In this document: piece by piece, positions 44,438 through 54,031 of the stretch
Position numbering within the stretch: the stretch's first letter is position 1
Layout of the letters: each line of letters opens with the position of its first letter
Assembly (NCBI GenBank): GCA_963422465.1
Contig: OY730169.1
Location: 1,736,001-1,800,000 of the forward strand
Source: Lichina pygmaea
Taxonomy: Eukaryota > Ascomycota > Lichinomycetes > Lichinales > Lichinaceae
DNA length: 64,000 bases
Reading direction: 5' to 3'
Translations under genes and position numbers: made by a program
The notes under the pieces: model-generated
What the model saw: the letters and a program-made list of their open reading frames with translations, nothing else
Database searches by the model: none
Told to the model about the DNA's origin: nothing

Positions 44438-47400
44438 TCACGTCAAGTTGCCCAAGAGGAGCGCCTGGTACTTGTCCGTCATGTCGCTGATCTTGACCAA
44501 GATGCTGGCGGCGAGCATCTTGATGCGATCGTCCTCGGCGTCGCCGCCGGCCGCGTCGTCGAAGATCTTGCTCGCCCACTTCTGCGTCTCGATGACCTCC
44601 CTCGACTGTTCCTCGACCAGGCGACGATGGTCCTCGTTGATGTCCAGGATCGTGAGAAAGCCAAAGAGCAAGCCTTCGATCACGCTCGAGTCGTACGATG
44701 GGTTGGACGGGGTCGACATGAGCAGATCCCAGAACTCAGAGGTCAGGTCCGGCAGTGACGCCGTGGCTGGTCCTGATGCATGCAGGATGATTGATACGGT
44801 CTTGAGGTACGCCGGCAGGATATCTGTCGACATGAAGAAGCCGTTGGTACCACTGCGGCCGTATCAGTTCACCCCCATGAATAGTGGCCTGCGCTAGGTC
44901 TCTTTAAACTTACAGGGCCTTCATCTGCACCCACCATCCACCGACGAGCGGGTAAAAGAATGCACCCCCAACGATCCCTGCCAGCGCGTTCTTGACCGGG
45001 GGCTTCCGCTTCTTCTCGATGCTCATCCGAGTCGACCCTTTCTGAATCTTCAAGGCATTTGGGCCGACCGGGCTGTCGTCGGCTTCGACAGGGCCTGCCA
45101 GCGCCATTGTTCGTCCGAGCCGTTGGGCGAGCAACTGCGTCGGCGACGCTTGATCTGAGTATATCTTGTGAAGGATCTCTGGAAGCTTCTTGGACGGAAA
45201 AGCATCCGCCGCACCCGCTTCGGTTCCTGTGATGGCTTCATCCTCGGCCTGGAAGCCAGCAACTCGTCGTGCTCCAAGACCAATCGCCGACAGAATGGAG
45301 AGCCGCTGAGATACCGAGTAGTCACCAGTGAAGAAGGCGTTTATGAACCATGGCCCCATACTCGTCGGCAGAGCATCGACAAGAGCGACCATTGCTCGTG
45401 ACCGCTGCTCCTGGAAGTTTTCCATGTCGAACTTGTCTTGCAGTCCGGTGAGGATCGCTGCCAATTCTTCGGCATGGTCCGAAACTTCCGTTCCGTACTC
45501 GGCTTTGCGGCGGATGAGTCCAGCAGCGGCCGAGAGCGCCAACTGCTGCCGCCCGTAGTCCTCGGAGTCTCGGAGGCCCTTTAGTAATTCTCGAATGTAG
45601 CTGGCTCTGCCGTCAGCCTCTAGTAGTTCCGGTCGTGAGGGCAGATCTTACACAGGAGCGCTTGGTCTCTGTCTATCTACCAATGTTGGATCTTCATCGC
45701 TGTCTTCTTTGTCGGAGTCTGGCTTGTCATGGGGCATGAAGAGGCCGTTCAAATAAGCGTCCACGTCGGTGACGTCCTCAATCAGTGGGCCTTTGGAGGG
45801 CTGGTCTCTCTTAGCCGTCTCTGGCCGCTTCGTTGGCCGCTTTGTTGGCTGGTGATGCTGCCTGGGTTGGTGCGTCTGAGGGGGTGATCGCGGTGCGGAT
45901 AGAGCCCTCATGTCGTCAAGACTGCCAAGGATGAGAGGCGCCCGAGTCAAGCTTTTGTACCAGCGCACCGTAATTATTTCCGAGTCGTCAAGGTCGAATG
46001 TCAGCCGTTTGTCGCTCGAGTCGACCAGCGCTGATACTGCTGAGCCAACAACCATCCCGAGAAATCTGCACCTGGGGCCTGATCCTGCCAGCCGGTTCGA
46101 GATCGCATTGAGATAGATGCTCGAGCCGGCGATCGAGCGGAGGGCTTGCTCGTTTGATCTGTGTAGGCAGCCTGCCAAGAGCAGAAGAATCTGAACGTTT
46201 ACTTGGACCTCAAGTCAGCCTATTCCTCGAACTCGTACACCACAATCATACCCTTTTGCGAAGACATTGGAGCGCGGTTGATGAACATGTTGTCGCCAAA
46301 TTGCTGAACGCTTTTCTCAAGAAGAGATCGTACACATTCTATCGTCGTCAGAGGCTTTCCGCACTTATTGTTCAGATTGATTGTACCTTCATCTGGAGCT
46401 AGTACGGCGACGGCAGCCTCTAAAAGGGGTGATCCAGGACCAAAACCTCTCACTTGTGCTAGCAGCCAGTTCACCAGGCCCTCCTTCAGGTGCTCGCACT
46501 TTCCCACGGTCCCAGAAACGGCAGCAGCAGCAGCAGCTATCAAACTTGAATCCCGAGCCGTCCTTGGAACATCGGTATAGTCACTTCGCGATTGAGGTGA
46601 CAATTTTTGGCGAAGAATATGCAAAACGTTGTCCAAAAACTGCCTTTTTTGGGAAACCGGAGCGTACCTCACGATCTGATGCAGCTTCTCCAGGTGGCAA
46701 GTCTGAACGATCAACCCAAGATAGACTTCCTCGACAACGTGACCTGAATCATGTCAGTAGGAGCAAACGGCACCGACACGCTGAGCATTACTTTGATATC
46801 CGAAGCGGAGTGATTTGCCCAACACTCTCGCAACTGCCTGCCAGCCCTCGGTATCCGGGCTTTCTAACACCATTGCCATATGAACAATGTTCCTGCCCAC
46901 CCACCGCCAGTACTGAGATCGATCAGAGATCCAGAATAGTGGCTCGTCGCGCCCATCGACGCGGATTCTTGGGCTGTCAGCCTCCGCAGCGGTTGAATGA
47001 AGTCTTCCACCGCATAAAAGGCCGAGAAGCCCTCTCAGCTGCAGATATGCTGTCCTCGAAGCTGGGGTGGTTCGTCGGATACTGGACCAAGTAGACCACA
47101 GGAATGTGTCACCATGGAGTAGCTCCGCCAGAACTTCCAGCAAGTCAATGACGGGCGCCGTGAGCTGCTCATTTGGCTTATGGGGGAGACCTCTCTGGGA
47201 CAGCATCAGCATCCGAAGCCGCGCCTCAAGAGCTCCCAGACCATTGGCGCCTCGTAGACAATTCAGGAAATGCAATCGTGTGTCTGCCAGAAACAGAGCA
47301 TTGTCTGTTTCCTGCGATTCGCTCGGCTTGAGCGAACTCCAGAAGTCACAGAGTATCTGGTCAACTAGAGTGCTGATCAACAAAGATGCTTTCGGGCCTG

Positions 47401-47530
47401 GCTCCCTGATGTTAAATCCATCTGGTGCTCGGTCCAAGTAGTCGAGTGCGCTGGCCAAGGTCTCCAGAGTCGGTCGGGACCGTAGACTCTGTAAAATGTC
47501 ATCCAGGCGTTGATGATGTTGCTCCTGCAT
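44438..47530 (-). CDS. TEL2: Telomere length regulation protein TEL2
   Basis: Five exons on the minus strand: 47530-46792, 46743-46241, 46190-45652, 45606-44914 and 44852-44438, giving 962 residues. TEL2 is the core of the TTT complex (with TTI1 and TTI2), which works with Hsp90 and R2TP to stabilise PIKK kinases such as TOR, ATM and ATR. The family is recognised by the conserved C-terminal part: ASYIRELLKGLRD, LIRRKAEYGTEV, FPSKKLPEILHKIYS, GPNALKIQKGSTRMSIEKKR and GAFFYPLVGGWW, with helical-repeat-like sequence before it. Introns are 45-61 bp, and the splice sites were chosen to restore family words, for example MIVILLLLAGCLHRS and RPSAPVASYIRELL. The second half of exon 3 has a low-complexity His/Gln/Pro/Lys insert near 45780-45890. 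Confidence 0.9.
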
Positions 47531-47963
47531 TATTCTGCGTATCAGAATGTTGACGATATATGTTGTGGTTCGATGTGGAACAATTCAACCCTAGTAATTT
47601 CTGGGGCGCGAAAGTCACACTTCCGTATGGTACAGGAATTATTATAGCCCTTGCACTACGAGTAAGAGTAGGTATCGTGACTACTTCCGTACTTACGTAC
47701 CTACGTATGCATTTCCTAAAGAGTACGTATCGTAAGGCAGTCGCTAATTAGGGTGCGAGGGCCTGTGCGGGAAGCTACGGGGCAAGCCTAACAATTCCCG
47801 AAGTAGCCTCTGATCAGCGGTACGTATCGTATAGGGCTGTTCACTGCCAAGCTGTACCAGTAGCCCTACTGTAGGTAAGTATCGGTAATTTAGTTGGTGT
47901 GCTGCAATAAGATACACAAGCACAAGCACATGCCATCGACTAGAGCTGCAGACAGACATCTCA
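47531..47963. promoter_or_regulatory. Divergent promoter region of TEL2 and UBA3
   Basis: About 430 bp between divergent start codons. Includes a GTAC cluster at 47685-47735 and no open frame of interest. Both genes probably take their promoters from here. Confidence 0.5.
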
Positions 47964-49365
47964 ATGGCTCGGCCACGCTGGTAAGGGTATCACCCAAGTA
48001 CAAGCAAGCCATCCCCTAAGATCTTCCTCCAGGAAACACTTGGACAGCATTCTGAATCGCCCAGGGCCTTTCACGGATACAGAATGGGTGCCTGGAAAGG
48101 AGACGATTCAGTTCTTGGAGACCTCAAAAGTCCTGTACGCAACTCTCATCTCTCATGAACATCTCGCAGAGGCTGATGATTTTTAGCGTCATGTCAGTCT
48201 ACCCGTTCTGCCATGGATCTCAGCCACTGATTGCGGTCAAGAGGAGCTGGAGGCTTGGGCTGCGAGATTTTGAAGAATCTTGCCCTCTCAGGATTCAAAG
48301 ATATACATATCATCGATATGGGTTAGATAAGACTCAAAAGCCTGAAGTTGTTAATTCGGCTTACGATGACATGCAGATACCATCGATGTTTCCAATCTAA
48401 ATCGCCAGTTCCTGTTCCGCGAAGGGGACGTCGGAAAGCCAAAGGCCGAGGTAGCTGCGGCATTCGTCGAGGAGCGCGTCAAAGGCGTTAAGATAACGCC
48501 CTACTATGGAGCTATTCAAGACAAGGACGAAGACTACTACATGCAGTTCCAGATGGTCATATGTGGGCTGGACAGCATAGAAGCGCGACGGTGGATCAAC
48601 GCCATTCTGGTCGGAATGGTTGATACCGACAACATGGAGAGCTTGAAGCCTCTTATTGACGGCGGTACCGAAGGTATAATATCTCGACCCTGATCTACCA
48701 TGGCATGCAAGTCAGATATTGAATTGGAGGCTACGGCATCAGGATTCAAAGGACAAGCGAGGGTGATCTTACCTACGATGACGTCGTGCCTTGAATGCCA
48801 GCTGGACATGCACGCTCCACGGCCGGCGGTACCACTCTGCACGATCGCCGCAGTCCCACGGCAACCGCAGCATTGCATCGAGTGGGCGCACATAATAGGC
48901 TGGAGTGAGGAACGCAAAGGTGTGGACAAAGCAACTTCTATCCTACCGACTATGGCGCTGATGTACCATCAGAAGACACCCTTGACACTGACAACCCAGA
49001 GCACATCGGCTGGCTCTTCCAGAAAGCGCTGGCACGAGCCGAGCAGTTCAAGATCCCTGGCGTGACATATTCGATGACGCAGGGAGTGGTCAAGAACATC
49101 ATCCCAGCGATTGCATCCACCAATGCGATCATTGCCGCAAGCTGCTGCAACGAAGCCTTCAAGATCATCACGGGCAGCAACCCGTATCTGAACAACTACA
49201 TGATGTACAGCGGCGACGAGGGTATTTACACCTACACGTTCGAGCACGAGCGCAAGGATGACTGTCCTGTGTGCGGCAACCTCGCCAAACCGATAGAGGT
49301 TGACGCAAGTTGGACTCTGCAGACCTTCATTGATAATCTGGGTGAGCTAGCCGAAGCGTGAGCAC

Positions 49366-49401
<36 letters not shown>

Positions 49402-49657
49402 CTCTTTTCCCCTCCCCCTTAACCCTCACAAAGAAAAGCTCGAATACTGACATCATTCCAGTCAGGTCAAGAAAGCAACCCTACGGACCGAGAAGAAGTC
49501 ATTATATTACCAAGCTCCGCCGCAGCTGCAAGAGCAGACACGTTCGAACCTGCACAAGAAGCTGCGAGATCTGGTCTCGGACGGCGAAGAGGTGGCCGTG
49601 TCCGACCCGGCCTTCCCTTTCACCCTCAGATTTGTACTTTCGTTCAAGAAACAGTAA
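47964..49657 (+). CDS. UBA3: NEDD8-activating enzyme E1 catalytic subunit UBA3
   Basis: Eight exons: 47964-47980, 48033-48134, 48187-48192, 48242-48321, 48377-48673, 48743-48919, 48973-49357 and 49462-49657, 419 residues. UBA3, with ULA1/NAE1, adenylates NEDD8/Rub1 and passes it to UBC12 for cullin activation. Recognised parts: start MARPRWKHLDSIL; ATP loop [31 protein letters not shown]; zinc-binding pairs CLEC and CPVC; catalytic Cys in [38 protein letters not shown]; and a C-terminal UBC12-binding ubiquitin-like fold. The third exon is only six bases (CGTCAT) and supplies the VI of the ATP loop. The last intron holds a run of 32 C. The intron after 48919 has a weak GTGTGG donor, so the few residues there are less sure. 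Confidence 0.93.
48187..48192 (+). other. UBA3: Six-nucleotide microexon of UBA3
   Basis: CGTCAT lies between two good introns: 48135-48186 (GTACGC ... TTTTTAG) and 48193-48241 (GTCAGT ... TCAAG). Read as CT|CGTCAT|A it gives L-V-I, making SKVLVIGAGGLG, the family's exact ATP-loop sequence. Skipping it stays in frame but yields VLGAGG, two residues short. Confidence 0.8.
49367..49398. repeat. Run of 32 C inside the last UBA3 intron
   Basis: Thirty-two consecutive C begin ten bases after the donor of the last intron (49358-49461) and are followed by a C/T-rich stretch. The run length is probably unstable and may be partly an assembly artefact. Confidence 0.9.
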
Positions 49658-49976
49658 GGACGGTTTGTCAGGGCGCCTTCTCGAACCACGAGAAAGCTTG
49701 TCACGTGGAGTGCCAGACTGCCGGAGTTTTGCAGTGCTGGAGTGCAATGTCATGGATATTGTACGACGGACCATGAAACCCTTATTTGTATGTGCGGGGA
49801 GAGAGGGAAATTCTTTTTTTTACTGGATTAGGGTGGTTGGCAGGCGCAAAGCTTTCTACGTCATGATGACCATTATACGGTTACTCTTACGAACCAAATA
49901 AGACTAGCTCAACATGGACAGCTGCGGGAACCACACATGTTTGACGGCAGAAGGCTTGCCAAGAGACTGCTTGTTT
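49658..49976. other. Convergent 3' intergenic region of UBA3 and RPC40
   Basis: About 320 bases between two convergent genes. No gene; a T run near 49815-49821. Confidence 0.5.
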
Positions 49977-51277
49977 CTATCGCATCATGTTCTCCAAGCC
50001 CCGTTTGGACCTCTGACACTTTGCCTTGAGCAGCTTGACGCTTTCGATGAAGAGTTCGTCGCTCTCGAACTGACCGGTGCTCTCGATGGAGAAAATAAAA
50101 TGGTCCCGGACCCGCCCCAGCTTGACTTTACCCTTGAACTCGTCGTGCCGCAAACACTCCCGACTGACTGTATCCCTGAAGGCGTCTCGCACGACAGCTT
50201 TCTTCTGGCCCTCCTGTCCTTCGTAGCCGCTGTCTGCTGTTCCGGCCTCTTCCGCTGTCACCTTCTCCAGACCGACCACCCCTTTCGGAAAGCACCGTGC
50301 GAACTTCTCCGCGTCTCTGCCAAGAATGGGCCGTGTGATCGTGATGGTGGGAAGAAGGCGGTACGAAGCGGTTGCTACCGGAGAGAACTTGGCATGGTCT
50401 GACCCCACCCCTTTGATGCAATGCACATCAATATGGATTGCTTGACCGGGACGGAGTTTGGCGAGAAGAATATCAGGGTTCACTGGCTGAATGGCACCAT
50501 CTGGGAAGGGGAAATTGACGATCTGTTGCCCCACAGGATGGAATGTCAGGTCAGACGCGTAGACTGTCACAACGTATCAGCAAGTCTCTTATGTCAATGG
50601 CCGTGACTGCGACTGCTCACCATGCGCGTTGTGATACAGTTTTGTGGGATCGGTCTCCCTCCTGCCAGCATCTGGGTTCTTTGTGCATTCCACGTTGAGG
50701 CTCAGCTGTATGGTGTTGTAGTCGCTGGGTTCGGATCCCCTTGGGTCTTCGTCCGAGGGCTTCTTGAACCATTTGAATCGGCGTAGACCCTCCCTGTCGC
50801 CCTTCAAGGGTACCAGTCCGAGACGCTGGGCCAGAACCTCATCTTGGATTATGGACGTATTATTGTGCACATAGACGTTTTCAATGGCAACGGTAGGCAC
50901 TTCCGCTATAAGAATCCGACGGAACGCATTTGCTATTGCTGCGTCCACCCCGATGAGAGAGAATACGCAGTTGAGGGGATCGAACGGATCATGAAATTTG
51001 ACCTGTAGGGTCTATCTTAGAGTCAGTATGAAGTCGTTTCTGTAGGCAGTGCAACAATCCACGAGATGAGATCACCCACCTTCTTGAGCTCTTCAAGATT
51101 CCACGAATTATCTTCACCGGGATAGTGGCCAGGATAATCTGTCGAGGTCACATTTGTAACTGTCTCAGCATTTATTCCTATTATCTGCAATACAGATCAG
51201 TAGCCGCGTTACGGAAGCCATAAACCGTGCGGTACCTTTCTTCTATCGACTTCCTCCTCGGAAGGCCGGAGTACCAT
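49977..51277 (-). CDS. RPC40: RNA polymerases I and III subunit RPAC1 (AC40)
   Basis: Four exons on the minus strand: 51277-51236, 51184-51080, 51002-50621 and 50563-49977, giving 371 residues. AC40 pairs with AC19 to form the alpha-like assembly platform of Pol I and Pol III. The RNA polymerase alpha-type dimerisation motif is clear: [20 protein letters not shown]. Other family words are [72 protein letters not shown] and [16 protein letters not shown]. The C-terminal end ([13 protein letters not shown]) is typical. Introns are 51-77 bp. The gene is divergent from the complex I gene, sharing a 330-bp promoter interval that contains a strong inverted repeat. Confidence 0.95.
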
Positions 51278-51607
51278 CTTGACTGATGCTGAGATGTCTT
51301 TGCTGTCGATATGTGAAATCCGCTCATATTCATGACTGTGATGAAGCTTCCGTCCACGCTTCGGGCTCCAAGCTCACATCGGCGCGAAACCCGCTTACCC
51401 CGGCTACGGTACGGTACGGTATCTCCTTAGCCGTACCGTACCGTACCGAACCGATGCTCTATTACGTAATGACTCGGTGGCGCTGATTGCTTATCCAGAG
51501 GACGTGAAGCTCAACATTGTCAGCTGAGAGAGGCACCACGGTTGTCGAGGTGGGCAGCAATAACGCCTTTCCTACCTATCGTGCGCTGACTGGCTCTGCT
51601 TCAGATC
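51278..51607. promoter_or_regulatory. Divergent promoter region of RPC40 and the complex I gene
   Basis: Only 330 bp separate the start codons. Near the centre lies an inverted repeat made of CGGTA/TACCG units (about 51403-51448). A CACGTG-type word is not seen; a GAGGACGTGA word lies near 51498. Confidence 0.6.
51403..51448. repeat. CGGTA/TACCG inverted repeat in a divergent promoter
   Basis: The left arm has three CGGTA units (CTACGGTACGGTACGGTA) and the right arm three CCGTA units (GCCGTACCGTACCGTACCG), separated by a 7-10 base loop (TCTCCTTA). The arms can pair over about 15 bp. Similar CGGTA strings occur at 11371-11392 and 12799-12821. Confidence 0.85.
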
Positions 51608-53085
51608 ATGGCGGCGACTTTTACGCGCCTTACAAGTCAGAACATTGCAAGGCTCTGCCCTCGATCTCGGAGATGGCAGACGTCTCGAGTCAGAACGACA
51701 CCACGATACTTTGCGACTTCGCGGCGCCGTCATGCTGAACCCTATCCGATCACCCGAATCGTACCTGTCGAAGAGGTGCCTGCCTCCGGACACAATGCAG
51801 ATGAGGCGCAAGGCGCGGGCGTACCGACCACCAACACTGAAGAAGGCGAGGGCGTGAGCAAGAGATCAGTCCGGCATTACACAGTCAACTTTGGACCGCA
51901 GCATCCAGCCGCCCATGGCGTGTTGCGACTAATCCTGGAGCTCAATGGGGAGGAGATCGTCCGAGGAGATCCGCATGTTGGGCTACTCCATCGAGGGACT
52001 GAGAAGCTCATGGAGTACAAGACGTACCTACAATGTCTCCCCTACTTCGATCGGCTAGATTATGTCTCCATGATGACGAACGAGCAATGCTTTTCGCTGG
52101 GTGTCGAGAAGCTTCTCAACATCGAGATTCCCGCCAGAGCGAAGTGGATCAGGACCCTGTTCGGCGAGATCACCAGAGTTTTGAACCATTTGATGTCCGT
52201 GCTGTCTCACGCCATGGACGTCGGCGCTTTGACTCCCTTCCTCTGGGGCTTTGAGGAGCGTGAAAAGTTAATGGTACGTTGTTCTGCATGTTTCTTCCAT
52301 CGTGTCGGGGAATTGACTGGGAAAAGGAATTCTATGAACGGGTCTCTGGAGCTAGATTACACGCCGCTTATGTCCGACCGGGTGGTGTCAGTCAAGATCT
52401 GCCTCTTGGACTTCTCGACGACATCTACCAATGGGCCACACAGTTTGGCGACCGAATCGACGAGACAGAGGAGCTGCTGACGGACAACCGGATCTGGAAA
52501 GGCCGAACACAAGGCATCGGCGTCGTTTCCGCCGCGGACGCGCTTAACTACTCGTTCTCGGGCGTCATGCTTCGGGGCAGCGGCGTGCCGTGGGACGTGC
52601 GCAAGAGCCAGCCGTACGACGCATATGACCAGGTGGAGTTCGACGTACCAGTCGGCATCAACGGCGACTGCTATGACCGGTACTTGTGCCGAATGGAAGA
52701 ATTCCGACAAAGCCTGCGAATCATCCATCAATGCCTGAATAAGATGCCGCCAGGCCCCGTGCGTGTCGAGGACTACAAGATCATGCCGCCGCCACGTGCG
52801 GCCATGAAGGAGAACATGGAGGCCTTGATCCACCACTTCCTTCTGTACACCAAAGGATACGCCGTCCCCCCGGGAGAGACGTACTCGGCCATCGAAGCCC
52901 CCAAGGGCGAAATGGGCGTCTTCCTCGTCAGCGACGGCAGCGAACGACCCTATCGATGCAAGATCCGCGCTCCCGGTTTTGCACATCTGAGTTGCTTCGA
53001 CCAGGTCTCCCGTGGACATCTCCTCGCTGATGCGGTGGCCATCATCGGAACGATGGATCTCGTGTTTGGCGAAGTGGATCGTTAG
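51608..53085 (+). CDS. nuo-49: NADH:ubiquinone oxidoreductase 49-kDa subunit (complex I), mitochondrial
   Basis: Two exons, 51608-52273 and 52327-53085, around a 53-bp intron (GTACGT donor, AAAAG acceptor), give 474 residues. The subunit (NDUFS2 in animals, NuoD in bacteria) lines the quinone pocket of complex I in the inner mitochondrial membrane. The N-terminus ([20 protein letters not shown], then [20 protein letters not shown]) is a typical matrix-targeting sequence. The mature part shows [104 protein letters not shown] and the C-terminal DLVFGEVDR, all conserved. Length and start fit fungal orthologues. Downstream, a Copia element inserted about 590 bp past the stop codon without touching the gene. 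Confidence 0.97.
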
Positions 53086-53666
53086 AAGTGGAATACTTTG
53101 GCCTAGGCTGTCCTGGGATAGCAAGTGTCATGTCATAGCTGAATGGAATTTTCGTGTCGGGTGTGGATAGCATTCTCATTCTTACTATTGCACCGTCGAA
53201 GACGAAGGCTGGAGTTTCAGTGACGCATTCCCTTGCTGCCCTGCTACAGTTTCTTACATTTAGGATTGCGTACAGCAGCATTCATATTTATGCGAAGGGT
53301 GGTGGGAGTGCTGGCTTCTCTTATAGAGAGATTAAACAGGGAATGATACCAGAACAGGAGGGAGATCCTGTCCACAGTTCTCACCGTTTTTGGAAGCCTC
53401 GGCGCATGATAGACCAACGATTAGACAAGATCTTGTACTCGTATGTGGTCACAAAGTCGAGCGAGGGTCAGACCTTAATCCACGGAAGGTGGCTCCTGAT
53501 CCTACTTCAGCAAATAGAAGGACGAGGTACGGGGGTACTTTAGGCTTACGATGTAGAAGATGACAGCCCATGGAATTCCGCATCTATGAGCCCTTTGGCA
53601 TGCACAATCCAGAGAGGCTAAGATGATAGACTCTCATACACTGCGCTGAGAAATGGGTCTCAGGCA
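53086..53666. other. Downstream flank of the complex I gene
   Basis: About 580 bases, presumably the 3' region of the complex I gene followed by the Copia insertion site. An open frame at 53154-53543 has no motif and I do not call it. Confidence 0.45.
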
Positions 53667-53671
53667 GGATA
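53667..53671. repeat. Target-site duplication GGATA, left side
   Basis: GGATA precedes the 5' LTR here and follows the 3' LTR at 57147-57151. A perfect 5-bp duplication is the normal size for Copia integrases. Confidence 0.9.
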
Positions 53672-53866
53672 TGTTGAAGTTGGGCGATCTGCAACGTCAT
53701 ACCACGTGACTTACAGAAGGGCGCTAACCCTAGATTGGGAGGAAGGAAGGTTTTCTCATTTTTCATTGTAGACGAATGTCTTAGTACATCCTATTGAATA
53801 CAAGATCCTATTGTCTTCTAAGTGCCTCGTCATTCTGAAGTGTCACCGACACCGATTATCCCAACA
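53672..53866 (+). repeat. 5' LTR of the Copia element
   Basis: 195 bases, starting TGTTGAAGTTGGG and ending TTATCCCAACA, with the short inverted repeat TGTTG/CAACA at its ends. No difference from the 3' LTR was seen by eye. Confidence 0.95.
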
Positions 53867-54031
53867 GGTTATGAGCCCGGGAATCCCGCTGACGAGGTTG
53901 AATCGACTGTGAAGAAGTCGAAGAAGAAGAGGAGAAGAAGAGCCTAGAGGAAAAGGCTGCAAAGAAGGGCCTAGAGGAAAAGGCCGTAAGGAAGGGCTAG
54001 CCACGACGTTAGCAGAAGGCAAGCCAATAGG

